Below are positions 8,784-18,600 of a stretch of DNA of 64,000 bases, one piece after another; position 1 is the first letter of the stretch; each line of letters opens with the position of its first letter. Both the position numbers and the translations under genes were made by a program. The notes beneath the pieces were generated by a model, which did no database searches, was not told where the DNA came from, and was given only the letters and a program-made list of their open reading frames with translations. Source of the stretch: Shimia sp965227725 (lineage in GTDB: Bacteria > Pseudomonadota > Alphaproteobacteria > Rhodobacterales > Rhodobacteraceae); NCBI RefSeq assembly GCF_965227725.1, contig NZ_CBDDGH010000005.1, positions 62,001 through 126,000 on the forward strand, read 5' to 3'.

Positions 8784-9820
8784 TGCAAAATCGGCTTATG
8801 ACAGCTCTCGTGATGGGGGCTTGTATGAATGTGCTGGGCGGTGTTGCGCAAGCGAGCACGGATCAGGGATGTGCGGCGGCACCGAAACCGGTTGTTTCAC
8901 TGGATCACGGCAGTCGCTACATCGCGGATGACAGTTCCCGCTCGATTGTTGATCCCACCTCCAATGCAGATGTGAACGCCCAGCTCAAACCGATCGACGC
9001 CTTTATCCGCAGCCTTGTCCAAGAAGCCAACAGCGTGCTTGCGCAAAAAGGCGATCCTGCGCAAAGCGCCAATTGTGTGGTTGCTCAGCTGGCTCACTGG
9101 GCCCGAGCTGACGCACTTTCTGATCTCAAAAATCTCACAGCCAATTTTTCAGTTGGCTCCAGGTTGGCCGGGTTTGCCTTCGCCTATGCGCAGGTGCGCC
9201 CCTATGCAAATTCAACCCAGGAAAAGCGCCTCATTGAGGCATGGCTGTTGCAACGGGCCCGCGAGCAAATGGCGTTTTGGGAAGAAGATGCGACGCCCGG
9301 TTCCAAACGTGGCAACTTGCGGGCCTGGGCGACACTCGCAATCAATCTGGCGGGGTATTTGACCAAAGATGACAGTGCCTTGCGCTGGTCAGCCTGGTCG
9401 GCGACCTTTTTGCAATGTCAGGCTCTGGAGGACGGCAGTCTTCCGCAGGAGATGAAACGCGGAAAATATGCGTTGCACTATCAATTGCACGCCATCGCGC
9501 CCTTGGTTGTCACAACTCTGTTGCTGGAGAGGCAAGGCTTGTCCATTCGGGGTGTTTGCGATGATGCGCTCATCCGGATTGTGCGTTTTGCCATGAGTGA
9601 CCTGGAAACGGGTGAGAAGAGCCAGGCCTATTCGGGAAAGCCACAAAGTTATTTTGACGGCTCCGAAAGCCTAGAGAAATATCAGCTGGCTTGGCTTGAA
9701 GCCTATCTGCTTCTTCATGAGGACGCAGGGTTGACCAAAATTGCCAATGGTTTGCGCCCACTGTCACACTCCAAGCTTGGTGGGCGGCAAGATCTCCTTT
9801 GGCAGGCGGAGCTTAAATAG
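8783..9820 (+). CDS. algL: AlgL-like PL5-family protein with altered catalytic residues
   Basis: A 345-residue secreted protein (signal peptide about residues 1-25, VAQAS) with the helical (alpha/alpha) fold pattern of PL5 mannuronate lyases. Family landmarks align: the NNHxYW region appears as RGNLRAWA (residues 176-183), and RGKRALHYHNYAL appears as RGKYALHYQLHAI (226-238). In this alignment the catalytic His becomes Leu179, the conserved Arg becomes Tyr229 and the catalytic Tyr becomes His236. AlgL in alginate producers clears misdirected periplasmic polymer and is part of the export complex; this copy may be structural, or cut a different polymer. The start overlaps the previous stop. It is the last gene of the polysaccharide operon. 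Fold assignment is good; loss of activity is inferred from a by-eye alignment. Confidence 0.78.
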   Translation: MQNRLMTALVMGACMNVLGGVAQASTDQGCAAAPKPVVSLDHGSRYIADDSSRSIVDPTSNADVNAQLKPIDAFIRSLVQEANSVLAQKGDPAQSANCVVAQLAHWARADALSDLKNLTANFSVGSRLAGFAFAYAQVRPYANSTQEKRLIEAWLLQRAREQMAFWEEDATPGSKRGNLRAWATLAINLAGYLTKDDSALRWSAWSATFLQCQALEDGSLPQEMKRGKYALHYQLHAIAPLVVTTLLLERQGLSIRGVCDDALIRIVRFAMSDLETGEKSQAYSGKPQSYFDGSESLEKYQLAWLEAYLLLHEDAGLTKIANGLRPLSHSKLGGRQDLLWQAELK

Positions 9821-9827
9821 GTTTGAT

Positions 9828-9869
9828 CAGACACTCATATTAGACAACCAGCTGCAATATTGGTGTCTG
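9828..9869 (+). terminator. Imperfect stem-loop after algL
   Basis: CAGACAC-TC-ATATT (9828-9841) pairs with AATAT-TG-GTGTCTG (9856-9869): 14-nt arms with two mismatches and a 14-nt loop, 8 bp after the algL stop. There is no clear T-run, so it is either a weak terminator or an mRNA 3'-end stabiliser. Confidence 0.4.
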
Positions 9870-10115
9870 TGATCTCAGTCGGTCGAAGGTCAATATACAG
9901 CCTTAAGTGGTTTTTCTGTGAGCGTGCTGATTCGAAGCGCAGTGGTGCTGAGATCAGAATTGGCCTTCGTTTTGCGTGCCACCCGCATTCGCACTTTAGT
10001 GAATAAGTATATTATTTGCCGAGAATTTGTGCGCTGGCAGAAGTAAGAAGCACTTTGAGCGCTTACTTGGCGTAACTCTCCGGAAATACTCATCAAAACG
10101 TCACATTTTTATATG

Positions 10116-10134
10116 TTAACAATGTATTAACAAT
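10116..10134. promoter_or_regulatory. Tandem TTAACAAT elements upstream of the response regulator
   Basis: Two exact copies of TTAACAAT at 10116-10123 and 10127-10134 are spaced 11 bp apart, one helical turn, in an AT-rich region about 110 bp before the regulator start. This spacing suits a dimeric DNA-binding protein or autoregulation, but no known binding consensus is claimed. Confidence 0.35.
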
Positions 10135-10245
10135 ACTGGTGTCGCGACCCAAAAAGATTGTATTGGGTGGCTTTTAACCTTTGTAAGTGTGTAGAGAGTT
10201 TTGTTGGTTGCTTTGATTGAATCCAAATTTACTTGGAGATTTGAC

Positions 10246-10872
10246 GTGAATAGCGCAATCGTTTTTGACAAAAATCCATGCTTGGCAAGCTCTTTGGCTA
10301 CTCAGCTATCCTCTGAAACGTCCATTCAATGTGAGGGGTATGCATTCGAGAAAGATCTCCTTTTGGTTGTTGAGTGCAGTAAGCCAAAGGTTGTGATCGT
10401 TGATCCCGCACATTTGGATTTATCCCAAAGTTATGACATCTCCGACTTTCAAAATAGCGTCTGTGATGTGTCGCCGGAGACGAAACTTCTTTGTTACAGT
10501 TTTGAAGTCACAAATTCGATGGTCCAGGCGGTCACCGAAGCCGGCTTTCATGGGTGTATCTCGAAGTATTCCACCTTCCGCCAACTGGAGTTGGCTATAG
10601 AAGTGGTCATGGGAGGTGGCGTTTACTTTGATAAGTTCTTCTCAGGGCATGTTTTGAACACGGGTGACCAAGGGAAAGACGACGTCCTGAGCAAGCGAGA
10701 AAAAGAAGTTCTCGTGGGGATCGCAAACGGATTGGCGAGCAAGCAAATCGCCTATGATCTAAACATCAGCGCCAAGACGGTTGAGACGTATAAGTCCAGA
10801 GCCTCAGGCAAATTAGGCCTCTCCGACCGCGCACAGGTCGTAGAATATGCAAGATCTAGTGGGTGGATTTAG
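10246..10872 (+). CDS. NarL/LuxR-family response regulator
   Basis: A 208-residue regulator. Residues 1-130 form a divergent receiver domain: FDKN supplies the acidic patch, VVIVDPAHL contains the likely phosphoacceptor Asp, and CYSFE and SKYS correspond to the later conserved Thr/Ser and Lys. Residues about 145-205 are a LuxR helix-turn-helix (LSKREKEVLVGIANGLASKQIA, then ISAKTVETYKSR). GTG 10246 is chosen because TGGAGA lies 7 bp upstream and the receiver begins at once (VNSAIVFDKN); a TTG at 10201 would add an extra 15 residues. No sensor kinase is adjacent, so its partner is elsewhere. It may control the polysaccharide operon or the surface protein genes on either side (inference from position). 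Confidence 0.85.
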   Translation: MNSAIVFDKNPCLASSLATQLSSETSIQCEGYAFEKDLLLVVECSKPKVVIVDPAHLDLSQSYDISDFQNSVCDVSPETKLLCYSFEVTNSMVQAVTEAGFHGCISKYSTFRQLELAIEVVMGGGVYFDKFFSGHVLNTGDQGKDDVLSKREKEVLVGIANGLASKQIAYDLNISAKTVETYKSRASGKLGLSDRAQVVEYARSSGWI

Positions 10873-11404
10873 TATCCAGTCATCGCGTTGAGTGGCATTG
10901 TCAGTCTAAGGCCTGTAGGCATTTGGCTTCGCCGTTGGATATAGGTTCAAAGTGACACTTCCAAAAGGTGATGTTCGAATAGACTTGAATGGATTACCTC
11001 TCGCGGATCACCAATGGCTTCCGATTTTAGCGACGTGTCCTGGCGGTTGTGTCTGACTAGGTAGTACAGCAATTCAATTTGTCGCAACTTCGTAATTATC
11101 TCTTCCTGGTTGTGATGTTTTTTGCCAACTTGGCAATTCCGGTTCCTGACTAGTCCGGTTCCTAACTAGAAAGAGGATCAAGCCAGTTGGGGGCGTATCT
11201 CACTGGTAGTTATTCACTTAACTGCACCCCCAAAAAAAAAGCACATCAAATTTTATATTGTCGGAAGCCATGTGCCTGTGCTTATTTATTGGGCAGTTTC
11301 ATCAGAATTATTTTTTGAGTGTCAGCTCAGCTGACACGGGTGTTTGGACTGAAATTTTGGGTGGCTCAGCGATGACGGCACCCGACTTTGAATTGACGTA
11401 AAGA
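10873..11404. other. Long non-coding region between regulator and copper oxidase gene
   Basis: About 530 bp without a credible gene. It contains a short tandem repeat at about 11144-11169 (TCCGGTTCCTGACTAG-like, twice), an A-run around 11228-11238, and a strong palindrome at 11319-11337. The size and content suggest a regulated promoter for the large secreted protein downstream. Confidence 0.55.
11319..11337. promoter_or_regulatory. Perfect palindrome upstream of copper-radical oxidase gene
   Basis: GTGTCAGCT-C-AGCTGACAC: nine-base arms around a single C, perfect symmetry, 68 bp before the earliest start of the next gene. This geometry fits an operator for a dimeric regulator. No T-tract follows, so a terminator is unlikely. 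Confidence 0.5.
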
Positions 11405-14400
11405 TTGATATGCACCGGTGCTCTTGGGTGGGGCGGTTGGTGGTTTGGGGGTAAAATGACTGTTGTGTCTACGTCCGCCGCATGGGCGGCAACCTATTAT
11501 GAAATTCCTTTTAATACAGCTATCGATGACGTTGATTTCAGCGCGTCTCCCGATGTGAGTGATAGCTTCACTGGTAGTTTGGCAGGGTCGCCTTCACCGG
11601 ACACCGGTGCATCTGACACCGCCTATGCCGCGCAGTTTACATCGACCTTCACCACTGACGCTGCGGATAAAATTGAGTTTTATCTGGGCGTTGTGGGGCA
11701 GGCTGTCATCAAGGTCGACGGCGTGGAAGTCATGCGGTTGGACAGTGCGGATGTTGACGGTGCCGCTCTTGGACCCTGTGCGGCCACGGCTGCAAGCGTC
11801 TGTTTGTGCAAGGCAGAGGAACCCTATGCGGTCAAAGACGTCTCCCTCGACGTTGGTCCGGGCGAGCACGTTATTGAAGTGCTGTTTGTCGAGCACCCTG
11901 TTTCCAACGGATTGTCTCTTGATTGGGCGGTGAATGATCTTGGGCGGCATCCCATGGATCTGACCGTGCCGGAGGCCGCGGACGGCTTTGATCAGGAAGG
12001 CGATGGGGAGTGGGGCGATGTGTTTGATCTGCCCGTGATCCCGATCCACACAATTGTGACACCCGACGGCAAGGTCTTCATGTTTGGCGCGGAGACAAAT
12101 GTCGCTGCCGGGGATATCTCGCCTTACACTTTGCATTATGGCGTTTTTGACCCCGAAACCGGGGAATATGTGAAGCTGCCAAATGAGATCGGCGCGGATA
12201 TCGTTTGTGCGCAGCTTGCGATTGATCCGACGACCGGCAATGTGCTGATCCTTGGGGGGGATGGGCGCATGACCGATGGTGTGCCTGCGGCCCATGGATT
12301 GGCGGCAGTGAATGTTTATGACTACCGCACCATGGAGATCACGCCAGCCGAACAAGGCGATATGATCTATGAGCGCTGGTACCCTTCCGCCCTCACGCTC
12401 AACACCGGCGAGGTGTTGATCATGGGCGGACGTGACAGTCAGGGCAGGCCGGTCGGGGTGGCCGAGATTTTCAACGCGCAGACCGGATACCGCGCGCTGA
12501 CGGATGCCGAGATACCCGACATGAGCAATTCCGGATCTTACTGGTATCCCCATATGTGGCAGCGCGCGGATGGGAAGGTTGTGGTGATCGAAGCCAATGG
12601 CCGCGACATCTACATTATGGACGTCACCGGCACGGGTTCTGTTGAAAAGGTCGGGGCGGTGCAATTTGCCTCATCGCAGGTGGACCCTTCGATCATGTAC
12701 GCCCAAGACAAAGTGCTGATGGTCGATCTGGATGGCGGGCTTTGGACGGCGGATATCTCGGTTGACGCGCCAGTCTTCACAAAGGTCAACGATCTGCCGG
12801 AAGGGCGGTCAAACGGGAACTTCACGCTGCTGGCGGACGGCTCTGTTGTCATCACAGGCGGAACCGACAACATCGCCTCGGAGTTCTTTGGCACGGGGGA
12901 CGATCTGGCTGCGCTTGCGGGGGCGCAATACAGCGCATTCCGCTGGATACCGGAAACAAACACGCTGCTTGATCTCGCAGATGAGCAATTGGCGCGGCTT
13001 TATCACTCCACCGGCACTGTTTTGCCAGACGGCACCATCATGTCCGCAGGCGGTGGCGCACATGGGCCGTTGGAAAATCTGAATGGCCAGATTTTTACGC
13101 CTGATATCCTGTTTGACGACAGCGGCGCGCGCGCTGAGCGGCCGGAAATCCTCTCCCACAGTTCAGATATCAACAGTGGCGAGAGCTTTACCCTCACGGT
13201 GTCAAACGCCTATGACCTGAAACAGGTCACCGCCATCAAGGTGGGTGGCACCACCCATGCAAGGAACTCTGATGCGCGTTGGGTGGATTTGGAATTCACG
13301 GTTGTGGATGCCTCAACCGTGGTCGTTGAAGCGCCTGAGACAAATGTCTTTATTCCCGGTTTGTGGATGGTTTCTGTCATCAACACCGCCGGTGTGCCAT
13401 CGGAATATGCTCTGACGGGTGTCGACATGGCGCCTATCGTCGAGACCGATCCCATCCTTGTGACAGAAGGGTTGAACGGGGCACCGTTGTATCAGGAAGG
13501 CTATGCGTTTGAAGCTGTGGCCACGGTGCGGTTTGACGATCTGAGCGCGGGCAATTGGCAGCGGGTCTTTGATTATAACAACGGTCAAGGACAGGATAAC
13601 ATTCTGCTTTCACAGCAGGCTGGCACCAACAACATGCGCTTTGAGATCTATCAGAACGGTCAGGTCTATGGCGTGACTGCCGTGGGTGCCATTGTCGAAG
13701 GAGAGGTCGCCGAGTGGCGCGCGACGGTGTCGTCGCAAGGCTTTATGGGGATCTACAAGAACGGTGTGGTTTTGGCGGAGGCCCGCGGGGTTGTTCCGGC
13801 TGACCTTGAGCGGGCAGATAAGATGGTGGGGGAGAGCCCCTGGCCTGCGGACACCGATCTTGTGGGCGAGGTTCTGGCGATCACCGTGAATGAGACAGGA
13901 TCCATTGGCGCGCTGGGGGAGCAGCCAACCCCGCCTGTCGAGCCGTCTGACCCTGTGTTGACGTTTGAAGCTGAAGCCACCGCGCGGTTTGACGATCTCA
14001 GCGCGGGTCAATGGCAGCGGGTGTTTGACTATGGCGATGGGCCAAATTCGAACAATCTGCTCCTCGCGCAGGAAGGGCTGAGCAACAATATGGCCTTTCA
14101 CATCTATCAGGATGGCACGCGCTACACGCTCAGTGCGGCAAATGCGATCCAGGAGGGAGAGACCGCAGACTGGCGCGCCACGGTGGATGCCGATGGCACG
14201 ATGGCGATTTACAAGAACGGCGTGCTGCTTGCGGAAGGGGCAGGCGTGGTGCCTGCGGATGTGGACCGGCCGAACAAACTTGTTGGTGTTTCCGCCTGGG
14301 CGCAGGACGCGGATCTTGTGGGCGAAGTTAGTGCGATCCGTGTGAATGAAACCGGGCCATTACCGCCAGTTGAGCCCCCCGTCGAGCCGCCTGTTGAGCC

Positions 14401-15343
14401 TCCTGTGGAACCTCCCGCAGAACCTGCGCTGGCCTTTGAAGCAGAAGCCACCGCGCGCTTTGATGACCTTGGCGCCGGACAGTGGCAACGGGTGTTTGAT
14501 TATGGCGATGGACCAAATTCCAACAATCTGATCCTCGCGCAGGAAGGGCTGAGCAACAATATGGCCTTTCACATCTATCAGGATGACGCGCGCTATATGC
14601 TCAGTGCGGCAAATGCGATCCAGGAGGGGGAGACCGCAGACTGGCGGGCCACAGTGGATGCGGATGGCACAATGGCGATCTACAAGAACGGCGTGCTGCT
14701 TGCGGAAGGGGCAGGTGTGGTGCCTGCGGATGTGGACCGGCCGAACAAACTTGTTGGCGTTTCCGCCTGGGCGCAGGATGCGGATCTTGTTGGCGAAGTC
14801 AGCGCGATCCGCGTGAATGAGACCGGCCCGTTGCCGCCAATCGCCTCGCCGGAGGTGCCGTTGGTGGAGCGGTTGGTCAACGGCGCGCTGGAAAGCTCTG
14901 TGGCGGACAACAGTTGGGTGGCTGACGGGGATGTCGCGGGCTGGCGCAATGATGCGGGCGGTATTGAGGCCTGGGCGGATGGTTTTCTGGGCGTTGCCGC
15001 CGCAGATGGGCGCAGCTTTGTGGAGCTGGATGCCGGACGTCCGCTGGACAATCTCTATCAGGATATATTGACCCGCGCAGGAGACACGTTCGAGTTCAGC
15101 TTCTCCGCGCGCCAGCGGGGCAATGACAGCGATTCCATAGAGGTCTATTGGCGCGGTGATCTGATAGACACAGTCACGCCTGACAGCAGCGGCGCGTGGA
15201 CGGAATATGCCTATATACTGGAGGGATCCGGCGGGGCCGACCGGTTGGAGTTCCGAGAGCTGGACGGGCAAAGTGACGGCACCGGGCCGCTCATTGACGC
15301 CATCAGCCTTTTGGGGCCGGGATATGACGACATTCTGATTTGA
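11405..15343 (+). CDS. Secreted copper-radical oxidase (galactose/glyoxal oxidase family) with three lectin-like domains
   Basis: A 1,312-residue protein (TTG start at 11405; ATG 11456 with GGGGG upstream is the alternative). A hydrophobic N-terminus ends AAWA/A, a possible signal. Order: PA14-like beta domain (about 30-185); kelch propeller (about 205-580); DUF1929-type domain (about 580-670); three LamG-like jelly-roll domains (about 695-835, 855-985, 1010-1140), the last two almost identical and joined by a Pro-Val-Glu-Pro linker; a C-terminal carbohydrate-binding-like domain. All copper-radical oxidase ligands are in place: Cys268 (IVCAQLAID), Tyr326 (RWYPSA), Tyr533 and His534 (RLYHSTG) and His618 (TTHARNSDARW). 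Such enzymes oxidise alcohols or aldehydes to yield H2O2. Its place beside an exopolysaccharide operon recalls GlxA, a matrix-glycan enzyme of Streptomyces. Substrate unknown. Confidence 0.85.
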   Translation: MICTGALGWGGWWFGGKMTVVSTSAAWAATYYEIPFNTAIDDVDFSASPDVSDSFTGSLAGSPSPDTGASDTAYAAQFTSTFTTDAADKIEFYLGVVGQAVIKVDGVEVMRLDSADVDGAALGPCAATAASVCLCKAEEPYAVKDVSLDVGPGEHVIEVLFVEHPVSNGLSLDWAVNDLGRHPMDLTVPEAADGFDQEGDGEWGDVFDLPVIPIHTIVTPDGKVFMFGAETNVAAGDISPYTLHYGVFDPETGEYVKLPNEIGADIVCAQLAIDPTTGNVLILGGDGRMTDGVPAAHGLAAVNVYDYRTMEITPAEQGDMIYERWYPSALTLNTGEVLIMGGRDSQGRPVGVAEIFNAQTGYRALTDAEIPDMSNSGSYWYPHMWQRADGKVVVIEANGRDIYIMDVTGTGSVEKVGAVQFASSQVDPSIMYAQDKVLMVDLDGGLWTADISVDAPVFTKVNDLPEGRSNGNFTLLADGSVVITGGTDNIASEFFGTGDDLAALAGAQYSAFRWIPETNTLLDLADEQLARLYHSTGTVLPDGTIMSAGGGAHGPLENLNGQIFTPDILFDDSGARAERPEILSHSSDINSGESFTLTVSNAYDLKQVTAIKVGGTTHARNSDARWVDLEFTVVDASTVVVEAPETNVFIPGLWMVSVINTAGVPSEYALTGVDMAPIVETDPILVTEGLNGAPLYQEGYAFEAVATVRFDDLSAGNWQRVFDYNNGQGQDNILLSQQAGTNNMRFEIYQNGQVYGVTAVGAIVEGEVAEWRATVSSQGFMGIYKNGVVLAEARGVVPADLERADKMVGESPWPADTDLVGEVLAITVNETGSIGALGEQPTPPVEPSDPVLTFEAEATARFDDLSAGQWQRVFDYGDGPNSNNLLLAQEGLSNNMAFHIYQDGTRYTLSAANAIQEGETADWRATVDADGTMAIYKNGVLLAEGAGVVPADVDRPNKLVGVSAWAQDADLVGEVSAIRVNETGPLPPVEPPVEPPVEPPVEPPAEPALAFEAEATARFDDLGAGQWQRVFDYGDGPNSNNLILAQEGLSNNMAFHIYQDDARYMLSAANAIQEGETADWRATVDADGTMAIYKNGVLLAEGAGVVPADVDRPNKLVGVSAWAQDADLVGEVSAIRVNETGPLPPIASPEVPLVERLVNGALESSVADNSWVADGDVAGWRNDAGGIEAWADGFLGVAAADGRSFVELDAGRPLDNLYQDILTRAGDTFEFSFSARQRGNDSDSIEVYWRGDLIDTVTPDSSGAWTEYAYILEGSGGADRLEFRELDGQSDGTGPLIDAISLLGPGYDDILI
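13960..14830 (+). repeat. Tandem near-identical lectin-domain repeats in the oxidase gene
   Basis: About 390 bp encoding a LamG-like domain (FEAEATARFDDLxAGQWQRVFDYG) occur twice in near-identical form, at about 13960-14350 and 14430-14820, with a diverged third copy at about 13500-13900. The proline-rich linker between the two close copies contains a short PPVE repeat. Confidence 0.8.
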
Positions 15344-15686
15344 GGGTTCGGCGAAGGTGGTGGGGTCTTGGTTTTAAGCGCGTATTAACAATGGCTTGGG
15401 GGAGTGCTGGTGCTTCCTCGGGTAAGTGTCCAGCACTCCCGATTGCCTTGGCTAATGTACTTGGCGTAGGGCCACGTTGTCTGGCCTTTGAGCCGGTTGC
15501 AAAGAAAGCTCGTTTGCGCGCGCTTTTTCGGTTCGCTGACTGCGCTGCATTTAGGGGCAAATTTGATTTTTAATTGAATTTGACGCAGCTTAGAGGCGGG
15601 AATCGGCCATTTTGCCGATCGTATCAAGCCCAAGTGGGTGGGCTTAAGCCTTCTATTTTCGAAGGTTAATGTGAAGGGTGTATTTA
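15344..15686. other. Intergenic region with perfect hairpin
   Basis: About 340 bp without a credible gene. It contains the perfect hairpin at 15400-15440 and, near the end, an AAGGG ribosome site before the next start. Confidence 0.55.
15400..15440. terminator. Perfect 11-bp hairpin after the oxidase gene
   Basis: GGGAGTGCTGG (15400-15410) and CCAGCACTCCC (15430-15440) are exact inverted repeats with a 19-nt loop, 57 bp after the stop. No T-run follows, so it may end transcription with Rho help, stabilise mRNA, or act on the next gene's leader. Confidence 0.45.
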
Positions 15687-18600
15687 ATGACTATGTTGCA
15701 GACGGAGTCCGTGTCGGTCGGGGTCCCTGAACTTACTTTATCTGGAAATTTTACAATTGAGGCCTGGGTTTTGCCCGCAGCGGGCAGTGCGGTTGACAAC
15801 CGCGACGGTATCGTCGCCGGACCAAGTCAGGACATCAATTTCTATAATGGCCAAATACGTGTCTTTGATTTGAACAATGGGCGCGATCAGGTCATTTCTG
15901 GCACCAGAACCAATCCCGGTGAATGGCATCACTACGCGATTGTCCGCGAAGACGGTGTCACGCGGATCTATCGGGATGGCGTGCTGGATGCGGTGAGCGC
16001 TGGCAGCAGTTGGACGTCAGATTTCACCATCAACCGGATTGCCGGGGGTTTTGCCGGGGCCTTTGACGGCGCGATGGATGAATTGCGTATCTGGGACGGC
16101 GCGCGCTCGGCGGCCGAAATTCGGGACACATTTGACAGCACTGTCCCGACCGGATCAGACGGGCTGCTGCGCTACTACAATTTTGAGGCCTCCAACGGTC
16201 AGCTTGTGGATGCCACCGGCAACAGCCCCTCCGTTGCCTTGCCCGCAGGGGCCACCACAGCCACATCCACAGCGCCTGTGACGGATGGGACCACCGCAGA
16301 GGTCGTTTCTGTGGCGATCGTAAATGCGGGCTTTGAAGCGCAAGCGCTTGGCGATTTTCAGTCGACACAAACGATCACCGGCTGGGACCTGAGCGGTGGT
16401 TCCATGGGTGTATGGAACCCCAATACCGCCTTTTTCACGGAGCAGGCCCCTGAAGGGGAGAATGTGGCCTATATCGACAACGGCGGCAGTATCTCCCAGA
16501 CTTTGGGAGAGACCTTTGAGGCCGGGCGGAGCTATCGCCTGAGTGCGGCAATCAGCAATGAATCCCCAGGGGGCGAAAACCTTGGCTGGGAAATTCGCCT
16601 TTACGCCGGTGCGCAGCTGCTTGGTGCGCTTGGGGCGGATCAGGTGCAGGCGGCCAATGGGAGTTTTGCCGAAGCGCAGCTTGTTCTAAACGCGGCCGAT
16701 CTGACTGCGTTCTCTGGCTCCGTTGGTCAGCCGCTGCGGATCGAGTTGTTTGATGCGGTTCTGCCCGGGGAGAACAATGCGCATTTTGACGATATCCGCC
16801 TTGAGTATGCGCAGGCAGCCACCTTTCCAGACACTGTGCCTCCCGCACCAATCGCCAACCGCGCGCTTGCCGCAAACGGGGACGCCATTGATGTGCCCAA
16901 TCTCACGATCCAAGGGGATTTCACCGTTGCCGCCTGGGTCAAACATGCGCCGGGTGAGGCCATCAGCAACGCCGATGGCATTCTGGTTGGCCCCAACAGC
17001 GATCTCAATTTCTTTCAGGGACGGCTGCGCCTCTATGACAACACGGTGGGGCCGCGCGATGTGATCGTTGCCAATCACGTGTCCGAACCGGGAGAATGGA
17101 CCCATTACGCGGTCACGCGGGAGAACGGCGAGACCCGGCTTTATGTGGACGGGCAGCTCAATGCCTTTGCGCCCCAGGGCTGGAACGAAGACCTTGTCAT
17201 CGACAAGATCGCCGGATCGGTTTTGGGGGAGCGAAACGGCAGCGGTCTGACAGGAGAGATTGACGAGCTTCAGATCTGGGATGTGGCGCGCTCTGCTGCT
17301 GAAGTCTCTCAGGATATGCAGATGAATTTGCCCGCCAACACGCCCGGCTTGCTGCGGTATTACAGTTTTGACGGTGCGGAAGAGGCTGTGGTCGACCTGA
17401 CAGGCGCCTCTGCACCCGTGCCCCTGCCGGACAGCGCCGCGCTTGTGCCGTCGACGATCCCTGTTGCTCCGCCGCCGCCGGAGGACGGGCAATTCATTGA
17501 CTCACAGGTGGTTGACGGATTGTTCCTGCCCACGGATCTGGCCTTCCTGCCTGATGGGCGGATGCTGGTGATCGAGAAGAGCGGGATTGTGAAAATCGTC
17601 TCCGATCCGACGAATTTTGGCTCCGATGTGGAGACCTATCTTGATCTCTCCGGCCAGACGCTGAATGACGCCGAGCGCGGCCTGCTCGCCGTGGAAGTTG
17701 ATCCTGAGTTTGAGAGCAACGGTCAGATTTATTTCTACTACACCAAGATCGAAGAGGGCGAGGGGCGGACAACCGTTGCACGCTTCACCCACCAAGAAAA
17801 CGCGGGCGGTTCAAGCAGCCGCGCTACGCTGTCCTCAGAAGAGGTGCTCTGGCAGGAGAATGATGTGACGTCATCGTGCTGCCATCAGGGCGGCGGGCTG
17901 TCCTTTGGATATGAGCCGATAGATGCAAATGATCCAAGCCCTTGGAAAATATACATTGTGACCAGCGATGAGTTCACACCGGCAAATTCTCAGGACCTGA
18001 CCAATCCGGATGGCAAAGTGCATCGGATCAACAAAACCGATGGGTCTGTGCCTGAGGACAACCCCTACTATGATCCGGCTGTTGCGGCGCGGTATGATCC
18101 TTCGGTGGATGCTGCTGGTGCCATATCCACATCTGCAGAAAACTTGGCAATTGACCCTGAAGGGGTGCTGACAACGATCCACAGCCACGGGCTGAGAAAC
18201 GGTTGGCGCTCAAGCTATGATCAGGAGTCAGGCACGCTGTTTATTGGTGAAGTGGGCGGCAACAGCAACAACACCTCAGATGAGGATATCCACATCGCGG
18301 TGGCCGGGGCGGATTACGGATGGGGCCCCAATGACTATCCGGGTTTTGACGGCGAAGGCTATCTGCCCAACCCCAATGATCCCGGCAATCCGATCTTTTC
18401 CTACCCGCATCTTGGCGGCCCCGGACAGGGTGACGGCTTGCAGAATGGGGGGGCGTCCATCACCGGTGGGGTGGTCTATCGCGGCGATCTGTTCCCGACG
18501 GAATATAACGGTGCCTATTTCTACGGAGACTGGGTGCGCAACTGGATCCGCTATCTGGAGATCGACTACTCCGGTGACACGCCTGAGTTGGTGTCGGACA

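Larger units (their letters stand above)
9821..10245. other. Intergenic region after the polysaccharide operon
   Basis: No convincing gene. It holds an imperfect stem-loop just after algL (9828-9869) and, further on, an AT-rich stretch with two TTAACAAT copies. The AT-rich part is the likely promoter area of the response regulator that follows. Confidence 0.6.
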
